In this document: positions 33,438 to 42,482 of the stretch, one piece after another
Position numbering within the stretch: position 1 is the first letter of the stretch
Layout: each line of letters opens with the position of its first letter
Origin: an uncultured Prevotellamassilia sp.
GTDB lineage: Bacteria; Bacteroidota; Bacteroidia; Bacteroidales; Bacteroidaceae
Assembly (NCBI GenBank): GCA_934255485.1
Contig: CAKQOG010000013.1
Span: forward strand, 1 to 55,941
Direction of reading: 5' to 3'
DNA: 55,941 nt
Made by a program: the position numbers and the translations under genes
The notes under the pieces: model-generated
Told to the model about the DNA's origin: nothing
The model's input: the letters and a program-made list of their open reading frames with translations, nothing else
The model's database searches: none

Positions 33438-35903
33438 ATGGCAGAACAAAATAATTCCTATAAGTCGAAATACATAAATCCAATGGAAAAATATACTAAT
33501 ACCCAAGAACAAGCAAATGAAGAGGTTCAGCTCGTACCACTTATGAGACTATGCCTTGAAGAGTTTAAAACTCATTGGTGGTGGTTCTTGCTATCGGTGT
33601 TGCTATGTGTAGGTTGTGGCTGGTATTACCAACAAAAACAGCAACGTATATTTCAGCGTCAAGCCGTTATGCTAATCGAAGACGCTGATGCCTCGTCTGT
33701 TGGTGGTGGAGCATCAACCTCACGTTCTTCAAAACGTAATGCAATGAACACCCTGCTCGAACTTAACGGTGTGAGTGTTGGCGACAACTTGAAGAACGAA
33801 ATATTTATTCTCTCTTCAAAACGCTTGATGCTTCGTGTGGTAGAAAAACTACATCTTGATATTGACTATACAATAGAAGCGGGGTTGCACATCAAGTCGC
33901 TGTATGGCGACAAAGAATTACCCTTCGAGGTGCTCTTCCAGAGCAAGTGTAAGGGCAAGGCCTTACAAACTTTCAAGGTGACTAAAAAAGATGCCAACAC
34001 CGTAACGCTTAAAGGCTTGCACGATAAGAAAGGCAACGAATTGCCCGACAAAGACGTGCAATTGGGCCAAATGGTACAAACGCCTTATGGCCAACTCTGT
34101 GTGGTAAGAGGCCAACAGTTTGGTGCATGGACTGACGAAACTATAACCGTAAGCCGCATGTCGATTAAGAATGCTGCAACACGCTTTATCGGCGAACTTG
34201 CAGTGTCTGAATACGACAAAGAAACTTCGCTTATTGTGCTTAATTGTAGCGACAACAACGTGGAGCGTGCCGACCATATATTAGCCTGCTTATACGACAC
34301 TTATAAGGAGGATGTGGTAGACAATAAGAACCGCGTGGCACAAAATACAGCTCGTTTTATTGACGAACGCATACAGATTATAGGCCGCGAACTGAGCAGT
34401 GTTGAAAACCAATTGGCAAGTTTCAAGAAACGCAACAAGTTGGTTGATTTCACGCAATCATCGCAGATTGTGCTCAATGCAACCAATGATGCACGCCAAC
34501 AAAGTTTGCAACTCGAAACCCAACTCAATGTGGCTCGCTACTTGAGCGACTATCTGCATAGCCACTCAAACAATCACGACCTCATACCTGCTCTTAACAT
34601 GCAAGACGCATCGTTTAATACGCAGATAGGCAAGTATAACGACGTGATGAACCAACGCAACCAAATGGTGGCAAACTCGAGCGATAAACAAGCTATTGTG
34701 GCAGAACTCGACCGCCAATTGGCACAAATGCGCCAAACTATAGCATCGTCGCTAAAGAGTTACGTAAACTCTATAGAACTCCGTTTGCGCGATGCTCAAG
34801 CTAATGAGTCAGCGCTTACTGGACAGGTTTCGGGCGCTCCCGACCAAGAGAAGAAGGGACTCGACATTCAGCGTCAGCAGTCGCTAAAAGAGGCTCTTTA
34901 TACCTACTTGCTCAACAAGCGCGAGGAGGTAGCATTGCAACAAGCTATCAACGAAGCAAACGTTCGTTTGGTTGAAGGTCCCATTGGTGGCGAAGCCCCC
35001 ATCAAACCCAAAAGTGCTATGATAATGCTTGTAGCACTGATTATAGGACTGGCTATTCCAACGGCTATTCTTTGGATAAAGCGCATGCTCGATGTAACAG
35101 TACATGGCCGAAAGGATATAGAAGACGCAACCACAATCCCCGTGTTGGGTGAGGTGCCTATTGACAAAGATTTCAATGGCGACAACACGCTTATTTCAAG
35201 CCTTGCTTCCGATTCGCCTATGGTTGAGGCATTCCGTATTCTACGCTTTGCTTTAGGCTATATGCGACAAAACCCCAAAGTATTGGTTTCTACATCTACT
35301 ACTCCAGGACAAGGTAAGAGCTTTGTTACACGTAATATGGCCATCATCTTGGCTATGGCAGGCAAGAAGGTTGTGGTGATAGATGCCGATATCCGTAAGC
35401 GCACACTTAGTGCAGCATTTCGTCATACAATTGGTTTAACAGCCTATTTGTCGGACGATTATACACAGGTAGGAGACATCATTAAGAAAGATGGAATTTC
35501 GAAGGGGGTAGACTTTATCCCAGCAGGACACATGCCACCAAATCCAAGCGAGTTGCTTATGTCAAACCGCTTAGATGAACTCGTGAAACACTTGCGTAGC
35601 GAATACGATTATGTATTGTTTGATACAACGCCAATGCTCTCTGTGGCAGATGCAAATATCGTAAATCGTGTGGCAGACTCCACTATTTTTGTGATACGTG
35701 TGGGAGTGCAGGAACGTGCTTTCTTGCCCGAACTCGAACATATGTATCAAGATCATCGCTTTAAGTCGTTGAGTATTGTGCTCAATGGGGTAGATCCTGA
35801 ACGCGGCTATCATGGCTATGGTTATGGTTATGGGTATGCGTATGACAAACGCAGCAAAAGCAAAAAGGTGAAAGGCTTGATTAACCGCATAAGAAGAAAG
35901 TAA
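33438..35903 (+). CDS. Wzc-type polysaccharide co-polymerase and tyrosine autokinase
   Basis: 821 residues. A first transmembrane helix lies at ~47-64 (WWWFLLSVLLCVGCGWYY), followed by a large periplasmic Wzz-like and coiled-coil region (~70-510) and a second helix at ~526-547. The cytoplasmic BY-kinase domain has Walker A TPGQGKSF (K627), Walker A' VVVIDADIRK and Walker B VLFDTTP. A tyrosine cluster near the C-terminus (~790-803, GYHGYGYGYGYAYD) is the expected autophosphorylation site. Such proteins control chain length and export of capsular or exopolysaccharide. Wza, flippase, polymerase and glycosyltransferase genes are all missing here, so this is an orphan copy or partner of a distant locus. 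Confidence 0.92.
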   Translation: MAEQNNSYKSKYINPMEKYTNTQEQANEEVQLVPLMRLCLEEFKTHWWWFLLSVLLCVGCGWYYQQKQQRIFQRQAVMLIEDADASSVGGGASTSRSSKRNAMNTLLELNGVSVGDNLKNEIFILSSKRLMLRVVEKLHLDIDYTIEAGLHIKSLYGDKELPFEVLFQSKCKGKALQTFKVTKKDANTVTLKGLHDKKGNELPDKDVQLGQMVQTPYGQLCVVRGQQFGAWTDETITVSRMSIKNAATRFIGELAVSEYDKETSLIVLNCSDNNVERADHILACLYDTYKEDVVDNKNRVAQNTARFIDERIQIIGRELSSVENQLASFKKRNKLVDFTQSSQIVLNATNDARQQSLQLETQLNVARYLSDYLHSHSNNHDLIPALNMQDASFNTQIGKYNDVMNQRNQMVANSSDKQAIVAELDRQLAQMRQTIASSLKSYVNSIELRLRDAQANESALTGQVSGAPDQEKKGLDIQRQQSLKEALYTYLLNKREEVALQQAINEANVRLVEGPIGGEAPIKPKSAMIMLVALIIGLAIPTAILWIKRMLDVTVHGRKDIEDATTIPVLGEVPIDKDFNGDNTLISSLASDSPMVEAFRILRFALGYMRQNPKVLVSTSTTPGQGKSFVTRNMAIILAMAGKKVVVIDADIRKRTLSAAFRHTIGLTAYLSDDYTQVGDIIKKDGISKGVDFIPAGHMPPNPSELLMSNRLDELVKHLRSEYDYVLFDTTPMLSVADANIVNRVADSTIFVIRVGVQERAFLPELEHMYQDHRFKSLSIVLNGVDPERGYHGYGYGYGYAYDKRSKSKKVKGLINRIRRK

Positions 35904-35923
35904 CTTTCACGAAAAAAATATTC

Positions 35924-35962
35924 AAAGAGGTTTTGTTACATAGTGTACAAAACCTCTTTTTT
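35924..35962 (+). terminator. Terminator of the tyrosine kinase gene
   Basis: Perfect 13-bp stem AAAGAGGTTTTGT/ACAAAACCTCTTT, then T's. Confidence 0.88.
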
Positions 35963-36068
35963 AGTTTATGGTAGCAGAAAGTAAAGAAAAAAGCGGTTGA
36001 ATAATCTCAACAAAGATTAAATAGAGCATAAAAATGGCTGAAAACATTTATAAATAAGATTTTGTACG

Positions 36069-36076
36069 TATTTTTG
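36069..36076 (+). promoter_or_regulatory. Candidate −7 box of the envelope gene run
   Basis: TATTTTTG, 46 bp before the ATG at 36123. It would drive the lipoprotein gene and possibly the downstream genes to the sulfotransferase. Confidence 0.5.
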
Positions 36077-36122
36077 CAAATTGATATGATATATATGCAC
36101 CGTAAAGTATAAACCCACATAT

Positions 36123-37502
36123 ATGAAAAAACAAACTATCTTGGCGTTGCTCATGGCAACGTTGGCAAATATAATAGCATTTAGCTCGTGCGACTCGTCA
36201 AGCGAAGTAACTACTTCAGACCCATCGCGCGACTGCGTTATTACATCGGCTACACTCGGAACCTTGAGACGCACCGTTTCAACAAAAGATACTACCTACG
36301 AATATAGCGTGACGGGAGGTGCCTACTTGCTCTATATAGACCAAGTAAACTATAAGGTGTACAATCCCGATTCGTTGCCAATAGGCACACATACAGAAAA
36401 GCTTGTGTTTGCTTCAAACGGTTTGGTTTATAGCGGAAATATAGCTATTAAAAGCCTTACATCGGGGCAAGACACAGTGTTTGTTCCTACCGATAGTACA
36501 GATTTTAGTGTGCCTCGCGAGGTGACAGTTTATGCTGAGGATGGACAATCAAAGCGCACTTATACCTTCGACATACGTGTTCACAAACAAGAAGGCGATA
36601 CCATTGAATGGAAACAACTTACGGCAAATCCACTTAGTCCGTTGGCTTCGTTTGTAAAGCAAAAAACACTCATAGTGGGCACAACACTCTATGTGTTTGG
36701 ACAGCGTGCAGATGGTAAATGTCAGGTGATAGAAACCAACGTGAACACTTCCGACTTTAATAATGCTGCATACTTAAATGGAAGCATGAGTGAGGCTATC
36801 GATGTAAAATCGGTGCAGTACGTAAGAGGTAGTTTTTATGCCTTAGCAGGTAATAAATTGGTAAAATCGCAGAGTGCAACTGGTCATTGGGAGGCACAAT
36901 CTATGCCATATAGCATAGATGCCTTGGCAAGTGCAAGTGGCGATAGTCTTTATGCAATCAGCGATAACCAACTTCTTGCAACAGCCGATGGCACACAATG
37001 GAATATCTCAGCTATGGAGCAAGGCGACTCGTTGCCTACAACCAATGTGGTGTGCGCAGTGCAACCAGCTAAGAATAATCATGGCATCGAAACAACCCTG
37101 TTGTTAGGAAGCAATAAGGGCAAAATGTCTGTATGGAAACACGATGTGTCGCAAGTTGGCGGCTTTGTTAATCCGTGGATATCTTTGCCTCAAACCAGTG
37201 AATTAAAAGACAACGGATGTCCTAACTTAACAAGTGCAAGCCTATTTGCCTACGATGGTAATATGGTGATGGCAGGTGTTGCATCCGACAATACAATGAC
37301 TCCTTTCTACGTTAGTCAAGACAACGGACGCACATGGAAAACGGGGCTGATGTATCATCCAACGATAACAAACGCAACAACCATAAGCGTGGCTTGCGAC
37401 AACGATGGTTACTTGTGGATTGTTTGCAGCGGAGTAGGCGAGGTATATAAAGGTCGCCTAAATCGTTTGGCATGGGAGCAAAACCAAACTCGATTTGAAT
37501 AA
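36123..37502 (+). CDS. DUF6242-like lipoprotein
   Basis: 459 residues with a lipoprotein signal (lipobox FSSC, C23). Residues ~35-160 are beta-rich with an Ig-like look (REVTVYAEDGQSKRTYTFDIRVHK). Residues ~165-459 contain repeated strand motifs (GTTLYVFGQ, GSFYALAGNKLVKS, DSLYAISDNQLLATADGTQW, MTPFYVSQDNGRTWKTG) like a beta-propeller or BNR/Asp-box repeats. I recall this layout as DUF6242, a family of unknown function in Bacteroidales. It heads a run with the DUF6089-like barrel, uppS, bamA and skp, which suggests a part in envelope assembly. That is inference from context. Confidence 0.75.
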   Translation: MKKQTILALLMATLANIIAFSSCDSSSEVTTSDPSRDCVITSATLGTLRRTVSTKDTTYEYSVTGGAYLLYIDQVNYKVYNPDSLPIGTHTEKLVFASNGLVYSGNIAIKSLTSGQDTVFVPTDSTDFSVPREVTVYAEDGQSKRTYTFDIRVHKQEGDTIEWKQLTANPLSPLASFVKQKTLIVGTTLYVFGQRADGKCQVIETNVNTSDFNNAAYLNGSMSEAIDVKSVQYVRGSFYALAGNKLVKSQSATGHWEAQSMPYSIDALASASGDSLYAISDNQLLATADGTQWNISAMEQGDSLPTTNVVCAVQPAKNNHGIETTLLLGSNKGKMSVWKHDVSQVGGFVNPWISLPQTSELKDNGCPNLTSASLFAYDGNMVMAGVASDNTMTPFYVSQDNGRTWKTGLMYHPTITNATTISVACDNDGYLWIVCSGVGEVYKGRLNRLAWEQNQTRFE

Positions 37503-37578
37503 TCAAAAAGGGTGAAAGCGCAAAAACAACATTGCATCTTATGCAATGAGCACATATCATACAGCGAATTTTTATCTC

Positions 37579-38253
37579 ATGCAAAGGTTTCTCTTTATAC
37601 TCTTATCTCTCTTGTCGACATTGCCACTTTGGGCACAACAAGATGACCCATTCTACCGTTTAGAATTGGGGGCAGGTGTGGGATTAAGTAAAAACTTTAC
37701 AGATGTTAAGGACAAAAGTGGCATAGCTGGAGCTCTCGTAGCACGCTTCCCATTGAACCCTCGCATGGCTGTGAAAACACAGTTTACCTATAACACGATA
37801 AAAGGTTCAACTACGGGCAACAAAGCTTTCTTACCGAGTAATCCTAATGCAGTAGGTAGCGAAAGGCTCAACTATTCGGTGAGTGCAGCGGTATACGACT
37901 TATCAGCACTTTACGAACTCCACTTTCTGCCTTATGGCTATGTACGCGACTATAGGGGATATGTAAGAGTAGTTCCTTATGTGCAGATGGGATTTGGACT
38001 TACGTATGGTTCGTGCAAGAGTTTTACAGCCAATATCCCATTGGGAATTGGGGTTAAATACAAAGTGGCACAACGCTTAAACTTAGGGTTTGATTGGTTA
38101 GTGCATTTTAGTTTGAGCGATAAACTCGATGGACTTGAAGCCCCCTTAGGTATAAAGTCTGAAATGTTTAGAAACAAGGATATTTTCTCCTCATTTATGC
38201 TCACTTTGACCTACGATTTGCGCCCCAAATGCCCTACATGCAATCGCGATTAA
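37579..38253 (+). CDS. DUF6089-like outer-membrane barrel protein
   Basis: 224 residues from the ATG at 37579, where a signal peptide starts (MQRFLFILLSLLSTLPLWAQQ); an upstream start at 37546 adds 11 residues before the signal and is rejected. The mature protein is an eight-strand-like barrel: YRLELGAGVGLSKN, AVKTQFTYNTIKG, YVQMGFGLTYG, LNLGFDWLVHFSLSDKLDG, SFMLTLTYDL. A short Cys-containing tail follows (RPKCPTCNRD). This pattern fits the DUF6089 family, whose members recur beside uppS-bamA in Bacteroidales. Function unknown. The uppS gene starts 49 bp downstream. Confidence 0.78.
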   Translation: MQRFLFILLSLLSTLPLWAQQDDPFYRLELGAGVGLSKNFTDVKDKSGIAGALVARFPLNPRMAVKTQFTYNTIKGSTTGNKAFLPSNPNAVGSERLNYSVSAAVYDLSALYELHFLPYGYVRDYRGYVRVVPYVQMGFGLTYGSCKSFTANIPLGIGVKYKVAQRLNLGFDWLVHFSLSDKLDGLEAPLGIKSEMFRNKDIFSSFMLTLTYDLRPKCPTCNRD

Positions 38254-38302
38254 GTGTAGCGATGCTCCAATCTCTTATTACAGAACATTGAAAATATAAT
38301 AT

Positions 38303-39037
38303 ATGCAACTCGACAAAGCAAGAATACCTGCCCATATTGCCATTATTATGGATGGTAATGGTCGTTGGGCCAAAGCCCGCGGAATGAATCGTAGCATGGG
38401 ACATCAACAAGGTGTGGTAGCTGTGCGCGAAATCACCACGGCTTGTTCAAACTTGGGCGTAAAGTTCTTGACTCTCTATACGTTTTCTACAGAGAATTGG
38501 AACCGTCCTGCCGACGAGGTGGCAGCCCTTATGTCGCTTATCCTTACATCGCTCGAAGAAGAACTCTTTATGAACAATAATGTGCGCTTGCGCATTATTG
38601 GCGACTTATCGAGAGTGCCCGATGTGGTGAGAAAAGCTATACTTGGTTTGCAACAACGCACTTCGGTAAATACGGGCATGACCATGGTGATAGCCTTGAG
38701 TTATAGTTCGAGATGGGAAATTACAGATGCCATGAAGCGTATGGCGCAAGAGGTAAAAGAGGGTAAGCTATTGCCTAACGATATTAATGAAGAAACAATA
38801 TCTCAACATCTGTGCACCAACTTCATGCCCGACCCAGATTTGTTAATACGCACTGGTGGGGAATCGCGATTGAGCAATTATTTGCTTTGGCAATGTGCCT
38901 ATACAGAGTTCTATTTCTGCAATACATATTGGCCCGATTTTCATGAACACGACCTTTGTGAAGCTATAGCATGGTTTCAGAACAGAGAACGAAGATATGG
39001 CAAAACAAGCGAACAGGTTGAAGTCGACAAGGCTTGA
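38303..39037 (+). CDS. uppS: Isoprenyl transferase (undecaprenyl diphosphate synthase)
   Basis: 244 residues with the full cis-prenyltransferase signature. IIMDGNGRWAKARG carries the catalytic Asp (D17), FSTENWNRP follows, and the diphosphate-binding end is DLLIRTGGESRLSNYLLWQ. The enzyme condenses eight isopentenyl units onto farnesyl diphosphate to make C55-PP, the lipid carrier for peptidoglycan and surface glycans. It is followed 101 bp later by bamA, an order conserved in Bacteroidales. A cytoplasmic, membrane-associated enzyme. Confidence 0.96.
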   Translation: MQLDKARIPAHIAIIMDGNGRWAKARGMNRSMGHQQGVVAVREITTACSNLGVKFLTLYTFSTENWNRPADEVAALMSLILTSLEEELFMNNNVRLRIIGDLSRVPDVVRKAILGLQQRTSVNTGMTMVIALSYSSRWEITDAMKRMAQEVKEGKLLPNDINEETISQHLCTNFMPDPDLLIRTGGESRLSNYLLWQCAYTEFYFCNTYWPDFHEHDLCEAIAWFQNRERRYGKTSEQVEVDKA

Positions 39038-39138
39038 TGTGCTTGTGTAGAAACATACCTCCAGCCACTCTTTTCATCCGAATGAACTAAAGGCTTTATT
39101 CCCCCTCACATACAACAAGCAATTATTATAAACAGATA

Positions 39139-41796
39139 ATGAAATATTCCTCACGCATGTTGCTTGCACTCGTTGCATCCCTTACCCTTTCGGGTACGGT
39201 GCAAGCGCAAACCGACAATACGGATAGTCGCACCGACGACAAATTGCCCACTATCACTTATACAGCCAGTCACCCTCGTTACGTGCTTGGCGGCATAGTA
39301 GTAGACGAAATGAAAGGCTATGACAATGATTATTTGCTTAGCATTTCAGGGCTTACTATTGGCCAAAGCTACGAAATACCTGGGCCAGATATAAGCGAGG
39401 CTGTACGTAGATATTGGGATCAAAAGGTGTTCTCGAATGTAGAAATTACAGCCGATAGTATCGTTGCTGGTAAAGTGTATTTACACGTTAAACTTACGGC
39501 ACAACCTCGTATTTCGAGCATTCGCTACACGGGTGTGAAGAAGTCGGAACGCGAAGACTGTGAAAAGATTATTGGTTTCCAACCAGGAAATCAAATCACT
39601 ACCGACATGGTTAATCGTGCTGAACATTATATTAAAAAACACTTCGAAGAAAAAGGGTTTAAAAATTGCGAAGTGAACATTGTGCAGCGTGAGGATGTTA
39701 CAGGCGATAATCGTGTGTTGGTAGATATCAACATTAATAAAAACGAAAAAACAAAGGTTCGTAGCATCATTATAACAGGTGCTGATCCTAAGCATGTGGC
39801 AAAACTTAAGCGCGCCATGAAAAAGACGCATGAAAAGAGTTTTGTTAATATGTTTCGCTCTAAAAAGTTCTTGCCTGAGAAGTATAAAGAGGACAAGGAC
39901 TTGGTAGTAGAAAAACTTAACTCGTGGGGCTATCGTGACGCAATGATTACAGCAGATAGCGTTGATAACATCGATGCAAAGCACGTAAACATTTACATGA
40001 ATGTTTATGAAGGCAAGAAATACTATTTGCGCAACGTGTCGTGGGTTGGCAACACAGTGTATAACTCTGATGTGCTTGAACGTGTGTTGCAAATGAAAAA
40101 AGGAGACGTTTATGACCAAGACCTCATGAACAAACGTTTAAACACTGACGACGATGCCATAGGTAACCTCTATTATAACAATGGTTATGTGTTCTACCGC
40201 CTCGACCCAGTTGAGGTAAATGTAGATAACGATAGCATTGACCTTGAAATGCGTATACAAGAGGGACAGCAAGCCACCTTTAACCACGTGCGTATTGCAG
40301 GCAACGATCGTGTGTATGAGAATGTCATTCGTCGTGAATTGCGCACTAAGCCAGGCGACCTCTTCTCTATGGACAATATCAAACGTTCTATTCAAGATCT
40401 TGCACAGATGAACCAGTTTGACCCAGAGGCATTGCAATCGCAATTTGGTCAGAGTGGTATCAAGCCCGATCCTGTGAATGGTACTGTTGATTTGAACTAT
40501 CCGCTCACCACTAAGGGAGGCGACCAAATAGAACTTTCTGCAGGTTGGGGACAAACGGGTATTGTGGGTAGAGTAGGCTTGAAGTTTACTAACTTCTCAG
40601 TACAAAACCTTTTCAAAAAAGGCTATAAGCGAGCAGGATTTATACCACAAGGCGACGGACAAACATTGTCATTGCAAGTGCAGAGTAATGGTACATACTA
40701 CCAAAACTATTCGCTTTCATTCTTAGAACCTTGGTTAGGCGGAAAGCGTCCAAACCAATTGTCGTTCTCAATCTCATATAGTAAGCAGAGTGACGTGAAC
40801 TCTAACTATATCAACCAGAACTACTATACCCAAATGCTCAACTATACGTATGGTTATGGTTCAAGTTCAAACTACTATACCGATGCTTACGACCCCGATA
40901 AGTATGTGAAGCTCATAGGTTTGAGCCTTGGTTTTGGTAAACGTTTGCGCTGGCCAGATGACTATTTTACCTTTATGGCAGAATTGTCGTATACGCGCTA
41001 TATGTTGAAGTCATGGCAGTACTTCCTTATAACAGATGGTAACTGCAACAACTTTAATTTGTCGCTTTCATTACAGCGTAACTCTACCGATCACCCATTC
41101 TATCCACGTAAGGGTTCGGAATTTCTCTTCCAAGTAACTGCCACACCACCTTACTCTTTGTGGGATGGCAAGGACTATAAGAATTTGGCAAGCAACCCTA
41201 AGAGTGCCAACTACCAAAAGGAGATGCAAGAGAAGTTCCGCTGGATTGAATATCATAAGTGGAAGCTCAAGTTCCGCAACTTTACAGCGCTATCGGGAGC
41301 AGTTAAGGCTCCAGTGCTGATGACTCGTGTAGAGTTTGGTTTGCTTGGTGCATACAATCGCCATAAGAAGTCACCATTTGAAACTTACTATGTTGGTGGT
41401 GATGGCATGTCGGGCTATTCATCGGGTTATGCAACCGAAACAATCGGTTTGAGAGGTTACGAAAATGGTTCGCTATCGGGTAACAACTCTTACTATGGTG
41501 ATGCATACGCATATAGCCGCATGACGCTTGAATTACGTTATCCTCTTATGCTCGAAACCTCTACATCTATCTTTGCTCTTGCCTTTGTTGAAGGAGGTAA
41601 CGCATGGTCGGATGTAAAGAAGTTCAACCCATTCGATATGAAGCGTTCTGCTGGTGTAGGTGTGCGTATATTGTTGCCAATGGTCGGTTTGATGGGTATT
41701 GACTGGGCTTACGGTTTCCAAAAGTACATCAGTGGCTTTTCAGGACAAAAAGCCGGTGGCTCTCAGTTCCACTTCATTATTGGTCAAGAGTTTTAA
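39139..41796 (+). CDS. bamA: Outer-membrane protein assembly factor BamA
   Basis: 885 residues with a signal peptide (VQAQT). Several POTRA repeats fill ~45-470, each with a pattern like ISSIRYTGVKKSERE or LRNVSWVGNTVYNSDVLERVLQMKKGDVYD. The Omp85 barrel (~490-885) includes LRGYENGSLSG near residue 771, the counterpart of the VRGF/Y motif, and ends in an aromatic-type C-terminal strand (HFIIGQEF). BamA inserts beta-barrel proteins into the outer membrane. It lies between uppS and a Skp-like chaperone gene, a functional pairing because Skp delivers BamA's substrates. Confidence 0.96.
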   Translation: MKYSSRMLLALVASLTLSGTVQAQTDNTDSRTDDKLPTITYTASHPRYVLGGIVVDEMKGYDNDYLLSISGLTIGQSYEIPGPDISEAVRRYWDQKVFSNVEITADSIVAGKVYLHVKLTAQPRISSIRYTGVKKSEREDCEKIIGFQPGNQITTDMVNRAEHYIKKHFEEKGFKNCEVNIVQREDVTGDNRVLVDININKNEKTKVRSIIITGADPKHVAKLKRAMKKTHEKSFVNMFRSKKFLPEKYKEDKDLVVEKLNSWGYRDAMITADSVDNIDAKHVNIYMNVYEGKKYYLRNVSWVGNTVYNSDVLERVLQMKKGDVYDQDLMNKRLNTDDDAIGNLYYNNGYVFYRLDPVEVNVDNDSIDLEMRIQEGQQATFNHVRIAGNDRVYENVIRRELRTKPGDLFSMDNIKRSIQDLAQMNQFDPEALQSQFGQSGIKPDPVNGTVDLNYPLTTKGGDQIELSAGWGQTGIVGRVGLKFTNFSVQNLFKKGYKRAGFIPQGDGQTLSLQVQSNGTYYQNYSLSFLEPWLGGKRPNQLSFSISYSKQSDVNSNYINQNYYTQMLNYTYGYGSSSNYYTDAYDPDKYVKLIGLSLGFGKRLRWPDDYFTFMAELSYTRYMLKSWQYFLITDGNCNNFNLSLSLQRNSTDHPFYPRKGSEFLFQVTATPPYSLWDGKDYKNLASNPKSANYQKEMQEKFRWIEYHKWKLKFRNFTALSGAVKAPVLMTRVEFGLLGAYNRHKKSPFETYYVGGDGMSGYSSGYATETIGLRGYENGSLSGNNSYYGDAYAYSRMTLELRYPLMLETSTSIFALAFVEGGNAWSDVKKFNPFDMKRSAGVGVRILLPMVGLMGIDWAYGFQKYISGFSGQKAGGSQFHFIIGQEF

Positions 41797-41833
41797 CAAC
41801 GCATAGTTTATGCTGAAAATAAAATAGGGTGGT

Positions 41834-41870
41834 GGGGGGATAAAAGGTTATGCACAATCTTTTATCCCCC
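41834..41870 (+). other. Hairpin between bamA and the skp-like gene
   Basis: GGGGGATAAAAG pairs with CTTTTATCCCCC (41859-41870) around a 12-nt loop, 38 bp after the bamA stop. No T run follows. It could lower read-through or protect the upstream message. Confidence 0.6.
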
Positions 41871-41923
41871 TGCTCATACCAAGTGAATATTCATTATTAA
41901 AGATAAAATAAAACACAAGCAAC

Positions 41924-42436
41924 ATGAAAAAGTTTATCATTCTTCTATTTGTGCTTTGTGGTGCTATAAGCGTACAGGCACAAAAGTATGCATTGGTCGA
42001 TATGGAGTATATATTGAGCAACATACCTGCGTACGAACGCGCTAATGAGCAGTTAAACCAAACATCTAAATCGTGGCAAGCTGAGGTGGAAGCGCTCAAT
42101 TCAAAGGCCCAAACCCTCTACAAAAACTACCAAAACGAGAGTGTATTCCTTAGCGACGCTCAAAAAAAGGAACGCGAAAAGGCCATTGTAGACAAAGAAA
42201 AAGAGGCTGCCGAACTTAAAAAGAAATACTTTGGGCCTGAGGGAGAACTCTATAAAAAACGTCAGAGTCTTATCGAACCTATTCAAGACGAAATATACAA
42301 TGCTATCAAATCAATAGCAACTACCAAGGGTTTTATGCTTGTGCTCGACCGGGCATCAGATAATGGTATCATTTTTGCTTCGCCAAGCATTGATATAAGC
42401 AATGAGGTGTTGGCTAAATTAGGTTATGCACAGTAA
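41924..42436 (+). CDS. OmpH/Skp-family periplasmic chaperone
   Basis: 170 residues, the standard Skp length. A signal peptide ends near residue 19 (SVQAQ). The mature start KYALVDMEYILSNIPAYERANEQLNQ is typical of OmpH proteins, followed by a charged coiled coil (~45-110) and a conserved C-terminal patch (KGFMLVLDRASDNGIIFASP). It holds unfolded outer-membrane proteins on their way to BamA, its upstream neighbour. The similar protein at 26.9 kb has a longer coil and an extra tail. Confidence 0.92.
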   Translation: MKKFIILLFVLCGAISVQAQKYALVDMEYILSNIPAYERANEQLNQTSKSWQAEVEALNSKAQTLYKNYQNESVFLSDAQKKEREKAIVDKEKEAAELKKKYFGPEGELYKKRQSLIEPIQDEIYNAIKSIATTKGFMLVLDRASDNGIIFASPSIDISNEVLAKLGYAQ

Positions 42437-42482
42437 AATTGCACATTAAAATTCAGAAATACATCACAACAAATCATATAAA

